Below the pieces are notes generated by a model. It made no database searches, was not told where the DNA came from, and was given only the letters and a program-made list of their open reading frames with translations. Below, one piece after another: positions 1 to 11,460 of a DNA stretch of 64,000 bases (its first letter is position 1; each line of letters opens with the position of its first letter). The DNA is from Craterostigma plantagineum (Eukaryota; Streptophyta; Magnoliopsida; Lamiales; Linderniaceae). The position numbers and the translations under genes were made by a program. The DNA lies in NCBI GenBank assembly GCA_027422505.1, contig JAPQWV010000403.1:186001-250000 (forward strand). The letters run 5' to 3'.

Positions 1-7
1 CTTCCAA

Positions 8-940
8 CTACCCATCGAAGCATATTCCATTATTTTGACTTAGTTGGGCTTCTAATTGCTGTAGTAAGATAGCCTCGAGCCCACTTGATTCAATCTCACT
101 TTTAAGATGTTGTAGAATTTGGTCAGGTTCTTCTTTAATTGGACGAGTAGAACCTCGTTGAGATGTTTGGTGAATTAATCCATTCAAGACCTCGTCCATT
201 TGTTTCTTTCTTGATCTCATCATTGGTCCGGTTATGTTGTGAAGTGGGTCGTCGACCGCTTTTATATTTTCTTGTCCAGCCGTAGTCGCACCCTCACCAT
301 CGACTTGCACACTTGCTTGTTTCGCATCAGCATCTAAGGGGAAAACTCCTATGTTACGATAGTCGGGGATGATCTGAGAAAAGGTCTTGCTGGGTCGATT
401 CCCATGGCTGCGAGCTTCTTTCTTAGCTTACTATTCCATAGGATTTTTACATCGTTGGCTGTTTTTCCTGGAAACTGCTGTGCTATTATGGGCCACCTAA
501 AAAAAAGCATCATTTTTTATCAGAAGAAGGAGAAGCATGTATATTGGGATTAGGGTTTTTATTTGCATCTATATCTGCTGCAAGGGATTCGATGAAGAAT
601 CACATAAATAGTGTAGGGTTTTCATTTTTGCATCAAGAAATCGATGAAGTAAATAACCTGCTTCCCATAGTTGCATGTAGCTGAATGACTAATTCTTCCT
701 CTTGAGGAGTGAAGCTCTTTAGCTTAGGGTCTTGCTTTTGTTTGTTATTGTTAGCAGAAGCTGTCCCTTTCTTGCTACTTTTCGCAGTTGATCTTCTTAG
801 TCCTAATGATGAAAACAATGGGTGTCTAATAAGTGCACGTTCTGAAATTTAAAACGAGGTTTTGAACTCAATAGAATACCAGAATAATGAGGCTCATCGG
901 CTTCGTTCCAAAGATCCCTTCGAAGTTTCATCCTATGATC
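8..940 (-). pseudogene. R2R3-MYB-like transcription factor gene, broken
   Basis: Two minus-strand exons are clear. The exon at about 658-841 encodes the start of a MYB R3 repeat (FTPQEEELVIQLHATMGSR), and the exon from 496 down to the stop at 8-10 completes it (RWPIIAQQFPGK, then NDVKILWNSKLRKKLAAMGIDP). The splice GSR/RW is in phase (donor at 657, acceptor at 497). Just after MGIDP (about 389-397, in a CCC/GGG run) one base is missing, so the expected continuation (FSQIIPDYRNIG, then the acidic tail ending at 8) lies in another frame. Upstream, a possible first exon near 845-960 starts MVKTHC and has a LRRDLW segment resembling a MYB N-terminus, but no proper R2 repeat or valid intron joins it to the R3 exon. 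The family are nuclear DNA-binding regulators. It could be a pseudogene or a gene with assembly indels. The R3 identity is sure; function is not. Confidence 0.6.
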
Positions 941-1155
941 GGAGCAGTGAGTCTTCACCATTTTGTTTGGCTTTGGCTAACTTGTGATGAGCTAAAAAGT
1001 ATGAAAATGGGCTCTTTAAAAAGGATATGATGCAGATGAAGAGGTGAGTGAAGAAGCAAGAAAAGCATGAAGTTCTTCTTGAGACTGAAGTTGTATTTGA
1101 ATGACAATGGTTCAACTCTCTGTTGATTTTTTTTTTTTTTTTTTTTTGGGATATA

Positions 1156-1372
1156 TCTTATCTTATATAAGAATAGAAATGTAGGAGTGCTCTCATTGCG
1201 ACACGTGGCAAATATAATTAATTGTAATAAATAAAATATAAACAATAAAAAATACCCATTATTCCATGTTGTACAATAACTACCCACTCTAAATATATAA
1301 TTTAATATTTCTACCATTAAATAATAATTATATATATTTAATACCGTGCATTTGCACGGGTAAAAAAACTAG
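1156..1372 (+). mobile_element. Small non-autonomous Helitron
   Basis: The 3' terminus is diagnostic: a hairpin CCGTGCA-TT-TGCACGG at 1344-1359, a short A-rich spacer, and terminal CTAG at 1369-1372 followed by a T. The 5' end is placed at TC (1156-1157) after an A, giving the A/T insertion site expected of Helitrons, which leave no target duplication. No coding capacity. It lies directly upstream of the MYB-like gene, next to a ~19-T tract. The 3' end is firm; the 5' end is inferred. Confidence 0.7.
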
Positions 1373-2261
1373 TTTAATGGAATAGAAATGTAAGTGTAAG
1401 AAGATCCGTTTGTGTGCGTGTGTGTTGTTTAAAGGGCATTTCTTGATCAGCAGTTCAAATTGGGAGAATTAAATTAGGTTTAGAATTAGATTCAGACTAA
1501 GTAATAATAACTGAAATTGCTCTGCGGAAAGGAAACGAATGAATGAATGACATTTCTGTTTTATTTAATCAGATCACAAGTTTTGATGCCAATAACCATA
1601 ATTCCATTACATGGGATTTGTTTAATTAAGCTTGACTACAACTACACCAATGTTTGAAAACAAGAACTAACCCTTAATGCTTTGTTAAAGCGTTTTGAAT
1701 AATTATATTTGATAATAAAAAAAATGACACTAGCTAAGAACCGACAAAAAAAAAATACTCGAACATATACCGTCTATATTCCATCTAATAGGAAGCCAAC
1801 TGGATATGAAATATTCCTTATTATCAGCCAGGTATGAACTTGGACTTATATTGAAAATAATCGAAGGTACATCTTTGTTCGATAGATAACATATATTTTA
1901 AAGTTGTAAATATACTGACAAGAAATAAAAAATCGATTTATTAGTAACCCAAATATACAACTGTACCATAGAAGAAAAAGTAAATAATTATTTTTACTAA
2001 CATATTTAATCAATTTCGTTGCACGGAGTGATGTATCAAAACTGCAAATGAAGTAACACAAGTGGAACAAACATAGTACAAATTAGAAACAAAAAAAAAA
2101 GGAAAAGATCGAGGGAATCCATCCGACGCATGAACCAACCTAATGTACAAAAGACACACATTTGAACTATACAACGTAAGACCATGAAATCCATACATTA
2201 TTATCATGCAAAAGGGTACGTCAACAGCTATTTGTTGCATGGATTCACTTAGTTTAAAACC
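1373..2261. other. AT-rich intergenic DNA
   Basis: No ORF with family features, no terminal repeats and no RNA gene recognised. The short ORFs here are AT-rich chance frames. Confidence 0.6.
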
Positions 2262-2678
2262 CTAAACTCGATCGATTCCATCGTCAGATCCATCGGTTCC
2301 GTTCAACCAATCGTTAGCTGTCGAAGTGATGAATATGTTGAAAACTGGAAATAGGGTTAATGCTACGTGTAACCAGAGAAGGAAACTCCTCAGCGCATGC
2401 AATAAATAGCTTCGGCATTTAAACAAGAATAAAATTGCAGGATAAAGGTACCAAAAGGTGTTTTGTGGGAAGATAAGTGAAGCCAAGAAAGACGAGATGA
2501 GCGGTGGAGATATTTTCTTGAACTTCACCTGAATCGATGCAACGTTTTGAATCGAAACATTGAATGGTATCCCAATGAAGACGAAGGAGAATATGAAAGA
2601 GAAGATAATGAGTAGGAAAAGCTTAATCCATGTGAGTTCAGTGGTGACTATGTCAAATGGATCCCATTCCCAAGCCAT
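2262..2678 (-). CDS. Small predicted membrane protein, unknown
   Basis: An uninterrupted single-exon frame of 138 residues starting MAWEWDPFDIV. I prefer this ATG (2676-2678) over one 24 codons upstream because the extra residues look like untranslated leader. The protein has a hydrophobic segment at about residues 20-42 (LFLLIIFSFIFSFVFIGIPF), one or two more around residues 60-85 (ending FWYLYPAILFLF) and one near 95-120, then a polar acidic tail (NGTDGSDDGIDRV). This suggests two to four membrane spans. I do not recognise a family. No introns, no obvious TATA box and no neighbour link. It could be a lineage-specific gene or a chance hydrophobic frame; the organised N-terminus and polar tail favour a gene. 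Confidence 0.45.
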   Translation of the reverse strand: MAWEWDPFDIVTTELTWIKLFLLIIFSFIFSFVFIGIPFNVSIQNVASIQVKFKKISPPLISSFLASLIFPQNTFWYLYPAILFLFKCRSYLLHALRSFLLWLHVALTLFPVFNIFITSTANDWLNGTDGSDDGIDRV

Positions 2679-3234
2679 GGAAGTTGTTTGGGACTTCAAA
2701 ATGTTTATTATTAAGATGAAAGCATATCTTAAATCGAAGTATGATGACATTCTGAGACTTGCTATGTATTTATTGCTTGTATATGTTATGATTATCTTAC
2801 TTTGTATACTGCAGGGACGGTATATATATTAGGTGTGCTTCGGACAAATCAAATATCTCAACATCACATTCAGTTGTATGATGGCAAATTTCTACGACAT
2901 TTCGGACAAAGGCTACTTTCGCTTTAATGAAGTAAAATAAGATAATTTATACAAGGGCTGATCTGAAATGCTTTCAGTAGCCATCAATTCATTTCCACAT
3001 CCATCATAAAGGACCATATGATGCTTTTACACGGTGTTAAATATTTCGTGGCACAAAGCACCACCAAAACTCATATTAATTGGTTGAAATAAATTAATGA
3101 ACAGACTTAAAGTTGAGAGTTAGTTTAAGTTTTTAAAATGAAATTGCAATAATAATTAATTTTTTAAGAGCGTTGGAAAATTAGACAAGTTTTTCAAGAT
3201 TTAATTATTATTGTTTTCATTTTCACCACAAAAC
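2679..3234. other. Intergenic DNA left of copia element
   Basis: AT-rich. It ends with the 5-bp target site AAAAC (3230-3234) that is duplicated after the retrotransposon at 8156-8160. Nothing else recognised. Confidence 0.6.
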
Positions 3235-3712
3235 TGTTGGGTTATTTGGGCTCCCAACTATGTTTTGGAAAAGCCCAATAATGAGTAATTTTTTCAGCCC
3301 ATTCTTCAGCCCACATACTGCTAATAAGAAAGAGGAGCAGCAGATCGATCGGGTCCCTCTTTGCTCAAAAAAAAAACAGAATTTTTCATCACTTCCTTTT
3401 ACCAGCAGCAGATTCGGTTTTCTCACTTTTGAAGGGGCAAACATTGTCGGATTGACCTGAAATTTTAGGAGAAGGTAGAAGACTCATTGATCTTCATTCT
3501 CCCCGAAGGGATTTACATTTCAAGGTGGCTCTACTTGCTCATCGTGATAGTGAATTTTGGATCGTTTGGTCCCGCGGTTTTTACCCCATCGATTTGAAGG
3601 GGTTTTTCCACGTTATATCGCCGTGTGATTTCCGTTTTATTTCGCTGCGTTGTTGATTAATTGCGCTGCCAATATTATGCCCGAGTGTTCATTTATACGT
3701 CCGATCCTAACA
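3235..3712 (+). repeat. 5' LTR of copia element
   Basis: Begins TGTTGGGTTATTTGGG and ends GATCCTAACA. Pairs with 7680-8155. Confidence 0.93.
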
Positions 3713-3761
3713 AAGTGGTATCAGAGATTGCGGTTGGTTTTGTCGGTATTCTTCAGTGCAG

Positions 3762-6700
3762 GATGGAGGCGAATTTGTGGTTTGTTTGAACGGCACGAAT
3801 TATCACAAGTGGAAAGGCAAGATGAAGGATCTTTTATTTGTGAAGAAATTGCATCTTCCGGTTTTCGCTACAGCAAAGTCCGACTAAAAAACTGATGAAG
3901 AATTGGAATTTGAGCATCTTCAAGTATGTGGCTTTATTCGGCAATGGGTTGAAGACAATGTATTGAACCATATTGTAAATGAGACACATGCCAAGACGTC
4001 ATGGGAAAAGCTTGAGACGCTGTATGCTTCCAAAACAGGTAACAATAAACTGTTTCTTTTGAAGCAAGCGATGAATTTGCAATATCATGAGAGCAAGTCT
4101 ATTTCTGACCACATCAATGAGTTTCAAGGATGTTTTGATCAGTTGTTTGGCATGGCATTAAGTTTGAAGAAGAAGTACTCGGTTTATGGCTATTAAATAC
4201 TCTCCCTGACTCGTGGGAAAGTTTCAGAATCTCATTAACCAACTCGGCTCCTAGTGGATTGGTAACCTTGGAGTATGTCAAGAGCGGTGTCTTGAATGAG
4301 GAGGTGAGAAGGAAAACGCAAGGTACTTCGTCACTTTCTGAGGTGTTGGTTACTGAAGATAGGGGAGAAGTAGGCATGCGGGACAGAGTTCTAACAACCG
4401 AGGCAAGAGCAGAGGAAGAAGCAAGTCAAGATCGAAATATAAGGATCTTGAGTGTCATCACTGCGGGAAGAAAGGACATATCAAGAGATATTGCTATAAG
4501 TTGAAGAAGGATCAGTCGAAGAAAAATGTTGACGACGGTGATGATCGCGTAAATACCACAACTACTCCAGAACCTTGTTATTGTTTATGACGACGAGGGA
4601 ATCAATCTTGTGAAAGGCGAGACTAGTTGGGTCTTAGACAGCGGTGCAACTTATCATGTTACGGCTAATCGGGAATTCTTTGCATCATATACTCCAGGCG
4701 TTTTGGAGTCTTGAAGATGGGCAATGATGGTTTGGCGAAGGTGATAGGCGTTGGCACTATTTGTTTGGACACAGGATTGGGTTCGAATTTGGTATCGAAG
4801 GAGGTCAGGCATGCTCCTGATGTTCGATTGCATCTCATTTCTACTGGAAAGCTTGATGATGAGGGTTATTCTTGCCACTTTGGTGATGGACTATGGAAGA
4901 TCACTCGAGGCTCTTTGATAGTGGCTCGTGGTAAGAAATTTTCAAATTTGTATTGGCTTAATACTAATGTTTCTGCTAGTGTTGTGAACGCAGTTGATAG
5001 CGGGAATTCTTCTAGTCTTTGGCATCGGAGATTGAGTCATATTAGCGAGAAAGGGCTTGATTGTTTGGCCAAGAAGAATTTACTCCCCGGCTTGAAAGGC
5101 GCTAAGTTAGAGAGATGTGAGCATTGCTTAGCTGGAAAGCAGAAATGAGTTCCTTTTCATCATCATCCACCTCATAAGAAGAATGCTTTGCTTGAGTTAA
5201 TTCACTCAGATGTTTGCGGTCCTTTGAAGGTGAAGTCATTTGGAGGTGCTTCTTATTTTGTCACATTTATTGATGATCATTCACGGAAGTTATGGGTTCG
5301 CACTTTGAAGTCAAAGGATCAGGTACTTGACGCTTTTATTGAGTTTCATGTTTCTGTTGAGCGCGAGACAGGGAAGAAGTTGAAGTGCATCAGAACGGAC
5401 AACGGAGGTGAATATATCGGACCATTTGATGCTTATTGTCGACGATATGGTATTCGACATTAGAAAACACCTCCTAAGACTCCTCAGTTGAATGGTTTGG
5501 CTGAACGAATGAACATGACATTGATGGAGAGAGTCAGATGCTTATTGTCAGAAGCAAAGTTACCTCAATATTTTTGGGGTGAGGCATTATATACGGTTAT
5601 TCGTATTATTTATTTGACTCCTTCAGTTGCCTTGCAGGGTGATGTTCCTAACAAAGTCTGGTATGGTAAGGATGTCTCATATGACCACTTGAGAGCTTTC
5701 AGGTGCAAGTGTTTTGTGCATGTCCCAAGAGATGAGAGATCAAAGTTGGATGCCAAAACAAGACAATGCATTTTTCTTGGCTATGGCGATGACGAGTTTG
5801 GCTACAGATGTTATGATCCCGTTGATAAGCAGCTTATAAGGAGTCATGATGTTATCTTTACGGAGGATCAGACGATTGAGGATATCGAGAAGTTAGAAAA
5901 ACCAGTTATTCAGAATGACCACTTCATTGATCTAGATCACCTACTTACACCAAATCCAGGTGAAGCTGAGAATCAACCCGATGATCAAGTTGCTGATGAT
6001 GTTGCTCAGCAGGAGGAGACACATGTTGACTTGCCAGAACCTTCTGTTAGAAGATCTACGAGAGAGCGACGACCTTCTACTCGTTACTCATCCGACGAGT
6101 TTGTACTTCTTACTAGTGAAGGAGAGCCAGAGAGTTATGATGAAGCCATTCATAGTCCAGATAGAGGCAAGTGGATTGCTTCTATGAAAGAAGAGATGGA
6201 TTCTTTACGAGCAAATGACACGTATGAACTGGTGGAGCTTCCTAAAGGTAAAAGGGCCTTGAAGAACAGGTGGATTTACAAGGTGAAGCATGAAGAGCAC
6301 TCACTTTCTCCCAGATTTAAATCCAGGTTGGTTGTCAAAGGGTTCATTCAGAAGCATGGGATTGATTTTAATGAGATTTTTTCACCAGTTGTGAAGATGA
6401 CTTCTATCCGTGTCGTTTTGGGTTTGGCAGCTAGTCTTGATTTTGAGATTGAACAGATGGATGTCAAGACTGCTTTTCTTCATGGTGATCTTGATGAAGA
6501 AATTTATATGGAGCAACCCGAGGGCTTCGTTTAGAGAGGAAAGGAGAATTATGTCTGCAAATTAAAAAAGAGTTTGTATGGATTGAAACAAGCTCCGAGG
6601 CAATGGTATAAGAAGCTTGAGTCGGTCATGATTCAAGAAGGGTATAAGAAGAATGATACTGACCATTGTGTTTTTATGCAGAGATTCCCCAACGATGAAA

Positions 6701-7625
6701 TCATCATTTTATTACTCTATGTTGATGACGTGCTTATTGTAGGTTCTTCGCCGTCTCGAATCTACACGTTAAAGAAGGACTTGAGCAAGTATTTCGCAAT
6801 GAAGGGGCAGCTCAATGCATTCTTGGGATGAATATCACACGTGACCGAAAAGAGAAAAAGTTGTGGTTATCTCAAGAAAAGTACATCGAAAAGGTACTGC
6901 AACGCTTTAGCATGGAGAGAGCTAAACCGGTTAGTACTCCTCTTGCTACCTTTATTAGATTGAGCATGACACAGTGTCCTACAGACGAGAAAGAAAAAGA
7001 AGTTATGGACCGAGTTCCCTATTCATCTGCGGTTGGTAGTCATATGTATGCTATGGTGTGTACTCGACCCGATTTAGCTCATGCAGTTGGAGTTGTTAGT
7101 AGATTCATGTCTAATCTAGGGAAAGAGCATTGGAATGGTGTGAAATGGATTTTGAGATATCTCCGAGGTACGTCCAACATGAGATTGTGTTTCGGTTCTG
7201 GCGAGCCTATTCTTGTTGGTTATAGAGATTCAGATCTGGGCGGAGATGTGGACACGAGGAAATCTACTTCGGGCTATTTGATTACTTTTGCAGGGGGAGC
7301 CGTTTCTTGGCAGTCCAGACTTCAAAAGTGTATTGCATTGTCTACGACAGAGGCATAATTTATAGCTGTTACGGAGACTTGTAAAGAGCTTCTTTGGATG
7401 AAGAACTTCATGAGTGAGCTTGGTTTTGATCAGCAAAGGTATGTCTTATTCTGTGATAGCCAGAGTGCGATTAATCTCAGTAAGAATCCGACGTTTCAGG
7501 GGAAGTCGAAGCATATTGATATGCGTTATCATTGGATTCGTGAGATTTTAGATACCAAGCAACTTGAAGTTGAGAAAATTTACACCGATGATAATGGAGC
7601 TGATATGATACTAAGTCATTGGTGA
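3762..7625 (+). pseudogene. Degenerate gag-pol of copia element
   Basis: Gag-like sequence starts near 3762 (a methionine followed by a nonsense-interrupted frame) and continues to 4196. The zinc knuckle CHHCGKKGHIKRYC lies near 4450-4496. Protease motif WVLDSGATYHVT is at about 4627. The pre-integrase histidine motif (LWHRRLSH) is near 5020, and the integrase core with VCGPL and the RTDNGGEY acidic motif at 5188-5460. Reverse transcriptase follows (KTAFLHGDLDEEIYMEQP near 6470, YVDDVLIVG near 6720), then RNase H (DSDLGGDVDTRKSTSGY near 7230; CDSQSAINLSKN near 7450). The frame is broken by stops after 3756, at about 5146, 5461, 6532 and 7356, and by frameshifts near 3895, 4190 and 6830. It resembles the Tnt1/Tork lineage. 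Confidence 0.9.
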
Positions 7626-7679
7626 GATCGAAGATTGAAGCTTGTTGTACGACTCCACATAGTCGTGAGGGGGGAGATT

Positions 7680-8155
7680 TGTTGGGTTATTTGGGCTCCC
7701 AACTATGTTTCGGAAAAGCCCAACAATGAGTAATTTTTTCAACCATTCTTCAGCCCACATACAGCTAATAAGAGAGAGGAGCAGCAGATCGATCGGGTCC
7801 CTCTTTGCTCAAGAAAAAAATAGAATTTTTCATCACTTCCTTTTACCAGCAGCAGATTCGGTTTTCTCACTTTTGAAGGGGCAAACATTGTGGGATTGAC
7901 CTGAAATTTTAGGAGAAGGTAGAAGACTCATTGATCTTCATTCTCCCTGAAGGGATTACATTTCGAGGTGGCTGTACTTGCTCATGGTGATAGTGGATTT
8001 TGGATCGTTTGGTCCCGTGGTTTTTACCCCGTCGATTTGAAGGGGGGTTTCCACGTTATATCACCGTGTGATTTCCGTTTTATTTCGCTGCGTTGTTGAT
8101 TAATTGCGCTGCCAATATTCTGCCCGAGTGTTCATTTATACGTCCGATCCTAACA
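7680..8155 (+). repeat. 3' LTR of copia element
   Basis: Matches 3235-3712 with scattered substitutions and small indels; followed by the target duplication AAAAC. Confidence 0.93.
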
Positions 8156-8160
8156 AAAAC

Positions 8161-9592
8161 TATTTAAGATTACAAATTTTTGCCCTCATTATTTCAAAGA
8201 AGCAATATTTTACGGATACTTATATTTTTAACAAAAAAAGTCGTATGCAAGCGAGCTCGGCGACATCCATGATAAATGAATCGAAAGTCTCGCAAGAAAA
8301 GCTCAATGAAAAATAATGATGACGAACTATGAGAACTTTTATAGAGATAGATATTATGCGATATGGAAAACCAAATTTTATTGGATATTACACAACATCG
8401 TTTATTTAAAAGTTTTCTCGCATATAAATTATTCCTACATTTACGTATTTCTCATTACTACAAAAGTTTGTAAATGTTCATACAATATCAGTTCAGTTCA
8501 CTGGAAATAGAAGAATTCTTGCAGTTGTTTGAATGGTATGCACCAAGATATTGAGTATCATAAGCAAGCTAAAATGAACCGAGGTTAAAAAAAAAGACTG
8601 AGATAAATTATTAAAATAGATTAGGGTTAAATATATAACAAATATCGCTTATTTGTATGAGAGTAAACAATTGCAAATTCTAAATAATTTTGTGGTACAA
8701 TAACAATAAAAATTGAAAATGTTGTTTAGTTTTGCAACGCTTTAGACAACTCAACTATTATTGCACTTCCAATTTAAAAATTCACTATTTCTGCTATTCT
8801 CTAGTGTAAAGTTGTGATCATGCATGACGTCGTTATTTATGGGAAAGCTGACTTATTTTTTAATGTTATCTAAGTTGTCACTGCCTCCATCATCCGAAAA
8901 AAAAAAAAAAAAAAAAAGATATATTGAAACAACGTATTCTTGCTGCATTTTGGCTAAAAGTGCTAATGAAGGTGTGATGGTGCATTATCGGTCTACGTCG
9001 TTTGATGAGGAGAGGAAAAAGATGAAACAAATAAAAGGAAAAAGAAGGCTTTTACAGATAACCATCGGTTTATATAATTAAATATTATGTACCTAATTAA
9101 GGTCTCCGTGATTCCGTGATGTATAATCACTTTTATGTTTATTCACCGTCATCTATTTGATTACATATTCCTCACTGTTTGCACATAAATCAAGGACATC
9201 CTTGTCTTTCGCATTAGGGCTGGATATAAACCACAGCCTATAACAAAACAATGTATACTCCGACCCACACACCCCCAACTATCTTCTAGGAGTCGGATAT
9301 TATTTAAATTACCGACTAATTATTTAACATACGCACTAAATGCAGTAGTAGTAAGAAACGTCTAATTTGTAGTAAGATGTGTTAAGACTAACTATTAGTT
9401 TTAGTTGGGTTTAAACAATGGAGCGTATGAATTCATGTAGTGTTTGGTTGACTGATTTAAATAATGATGTCGGATGTGTTTGGTAGATGATTTCGAACTT
9501 AATATTTTATAAATAAATTTGTTAGTTTGTTCTAAATGCCCGAGATTAACTAAAGATATGCGAAAGGGTAACTTTAGCTACTTTACGAGGGT
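8161..9592. other. Intergenic AT-rich DNA
   Basis: No convincing gene. A frame at 8824-9081 runs through a 20-A tract and has no family features. Nothing else seen. Confidence 0.5.
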
Positions 9593-9799
9593 ATTAACTA
9601 AAGGAATTGCTATTCACTGCCCCCTTTTTCCTAGTTACCGCCCCTTAAAGGGCTTGAAAATGATCTTTTTGCCCTTATGATATTTAAATTAATTTAAAAA
9701 GAAAAAACTAACTAAATATATTATTCTGGTACGAAATACTGAAAACTACACACAAATAAATTCGAACGATCGATCGATAAGGAAATTTGAACGCAATTT

Positions 9800-9985
9800 T
9801 CGACCGGGCTGCGCACGGGCTGAACAATAATTTCGGCCGGGCTGTGTTCGGGCCGATCAACATTTTCGGCCCGCACAGGCCCGGCCGAAATCTCAGTTCG
9901 GCCCGCACGGGCCCGACAGAAATCTCAGTTCGGCCCGCACGGGCCCGACCGAAATCTCAATTCGGCCCGCCAAACCCGATTATTT
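9800..9985. repeat. GC-rich ~32-bp tandem repeats in MULE-like copy 1
   Basis: Units such as GTTCGGCCCGCACGGGCCCG followed by ACCGAAATCTCA repeat about four times with small changes. They give a false proline/arginine-rich frame on both strands. The equivalent block in copy 2 is at 45190-45345. Confidence 0.8.
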
Positions 9986-10091
9986 TTTTCACTTTTTCGT
10001 TTTTTTTTTTTTTATTCTAATTTATAAAAACTTTTTCGTTTTTTTTATTTTTATTCTAATTATGAAAACTCAACATATATTTTAGTATATA

Positions 10092-10137
10092 GGAATTGAA
10101 CCCTTGATAAAGAAAGTACTTATCCATTGGGCTACAT
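10092..10137 (-). other. tRNA-like relic (deleted form)
   Basis: On the minus strand the sequence reads TGTAGCCCAATGGATAAG, then after a gap GGGTTCAATTCC. These resemble the A box and B box of a tRNA gene. Relative to 45412-45467, about 11 bp between the boxes are missing, so it cannot fold as a tRNA. Probably a tRNA/SINE-derived fragment carried by the element. Confidence 0.45.
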
Positions 10138-10292
10138 AGCTTTTTATTAACAATTATGACATATATATAAATATAATACAAAAAATAAATTATATATATA
10201 ATATATACCGGGATGGGTTTCGGGTCGGGGATCGGGCCGGGTTGGCTGGACCCGAATATAATATATAAATTATCCATTGGAATATTATTTTC

Positions 10293-10755
10293 TTTTAAAT
10301 AATCCAATTAAATAATTGAATTAAATAATCCTATTAAATAATCGAATTAAATAATCCAATTAAATAATCCAATTAAATAATCGAATTAAATAATCGAATT
10401 AAATAATCCAATTAAATATTCGATTAAATAACCAAATTAAATAATCCAATTAAATAATCCAATTAAATAATCCAATTAAATAATCGAATTAAATAATCTT
10501 ATTAAATAATCCAATTAAATAATCGAATTAAATAATCCAATTAAATAATTTAATTAAATAATCCAATTAAATAATCAAATTAAATAATCCAATTAAATAA
10601 TCGAATTAAATAATCCAATTAAATAATCGAATTAAATAAACCTATTAAATAATTGAATTAAATAATCCAATTAAATAATCCAATTAAATAATCTAATTAA
10701 ATAATCCTATTAAATAATCTAATTAAATACTCTAATTAAATAATCGAATTAAAAA
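10293..10755. repeat. 13-bp AT-rich tandem array, about 35 units
   Basis: Unit TTAAATAATCCAA with variation at the CC/CG/CT position (AATCCAATTAAAT, AATCGAATTAAAT, AATCTAATTAAAT). Forms the centre of MULE-like copy 1. Confidence 0.9.
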
Positions 10756-10774
10756 ATATATATACTCAGCCGAA

Positions 10775-11045
10775 GAGAAATTTCGGCCATATTAGGTGCC
10801 GGCCGAAATATATTTTCGGCCCCGACGGTTTCGACCGAAACGAAATTTCGATCAGAGCTGTCCAGACCGAAACTTAATTTCGGCCGGACCAGTCTCGACC
10901 GAAACATAATTTCGGTTGTAACCATCAGGGCCGAAATTTCTTTTCGGCCAGCTCAAGGTACGAACGAAATTATGTTTCGGTCCTTCCTTGATGTGGCCGA
11001 AATTATTTTTCGGTCCGGCCCGAAAAGACGAGATTGTTTTTCGGT
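10775..11045. repeat. Mini-hairpin array with unique spacers, copy 1
   Basis: About seven short palindromes of type CCGAAA-N4-5-TTTCGG (for example GCCGAAATATATTTTCGGCC and GACCGAAACATAATTTCGGT), each 20-22 bp, separated by 10-13 bp spacers that differ within the array but recur in the same order in copy 2 (46555-46820). Confidence 0.8.
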
Positions 11046-11396
11046 CGGGACTTTTTTGGTGCGTGATCGAATCAAGTTCGATAATTCACATACGTACGAA
11101 CGAATTTTACGTTAATTTGTTTTGTTTTGTCTGAGTCTGATTTGAATGTTTGATTGCGATTTGAACGTTTTTTTTGTTTTGTTTTAGTCTGATTTGAATG
11201 TTTGATTGCGATATGAAAATTGTTGTCTGGAAAAGGACTTTAAATAAAAAAATTTAATTCAAAAGGGCAAAAAGGTCATTTTCAAGCCCTTTAGGGGGCG
11301 GTGACTAGGAAAAAGGGGGCGGTGAATAGCAATCCAGTAACTAAATCTCACCTTTAATAAATCTTTCAACTAAACACTACTTTAATTAATACAACC

Positions 11397-11413
11397 CCCC
11401 CCCCCCCCCCCCC
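11397..11413 (+). repeat. Poly-C tract
   Basis: A run of about 17 C. It is close to the hAT insertion at 11461 and within a short local duplication (CCAATCCTTCTTAAT appears twice). Confidence 0.9.
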
Positions 11414-11460
11414 AATCCTTCTTAATATTCTCAGCCCCAATCCTTCTTAATACTCTCAGC

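Larger units (their letters stand above)
3235..8155 (+). mobile_element. Ty1/copia LTR retrotransposon, Tnt1-like, full length but inactive
   Basis: Complete structure: 5' LTR 3235-3712 (478 bp) and 3' LTR 7680-8155 (476 bp), both TG...CA and about 95% alike by eye; primer-binding site TGGTATCAGAG right after the 5' LTR (complement of initiator tRNA-Met); purine tract GAGGGGGGAGATT before the 3' LTR; target duplication AAAAC on both sides (3230-3234, 8156-8160). Domain order gag - protease - integrase - reverse transcriptase - RNase H is that of copia. LTR divergence implies an old insertion. Confidence 0.95.
9603..11335. mobile_element. Non-autonomous MULE-like element, copy 1, with internal arrays
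   Basis: Terminal inverted repeats of about 70 bp: left GGAATTGCTATTCACTGCCC onward, right ending in the complement (GGGGGCGGTGAATAGCAATCC). Target duplication ATTAACTAAA (9593-9602) versus AGTAACTAAA (11336-11345), 9 of 10 alike; this size suits Mutator-like elements. Interior, in order: GC-rich ~32-bp repeats, a tRNA-like relic, a 13-bp AT-rich array, and a GC-rich mini-hairpin array. No coding capacity; the short frames are repeat translations. A second, longer copy is at 44986-47103. Confidence 0.75.

Noticed and set aside
955..1317. 120-residue minus ORF
   Set aside because: It spans the poly-T tract and the Helitron; no domain, biased composition.
3650..3895. Plus ORF across the 5' LTR/primer-site junction
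   Set aside because: It crosses the LTR end and the primer-binding site; true gag is in another frame.
8824..9081. 85-residue plus ORF with poly-Lys
   Set aside because: Created by a 20-A tract; no similarity recognised.
9708..10020. Proline/arginine-rich ORFs with repeated [13 protein letters not shown] peptides (also 45096-45299, 46534-46839)
   Set aside because: They are translations of the GC-rich tandem repeats on either strand, without start context or conservation.
10775..11045. CRISPR-like pattern of regular palindromes with unique spacers
   Set aside because: Plant nuclear context, spacers only 10-13 bp and the same in both element copies, imperfect repeats and no cas genes. It is a transposon-internal array.
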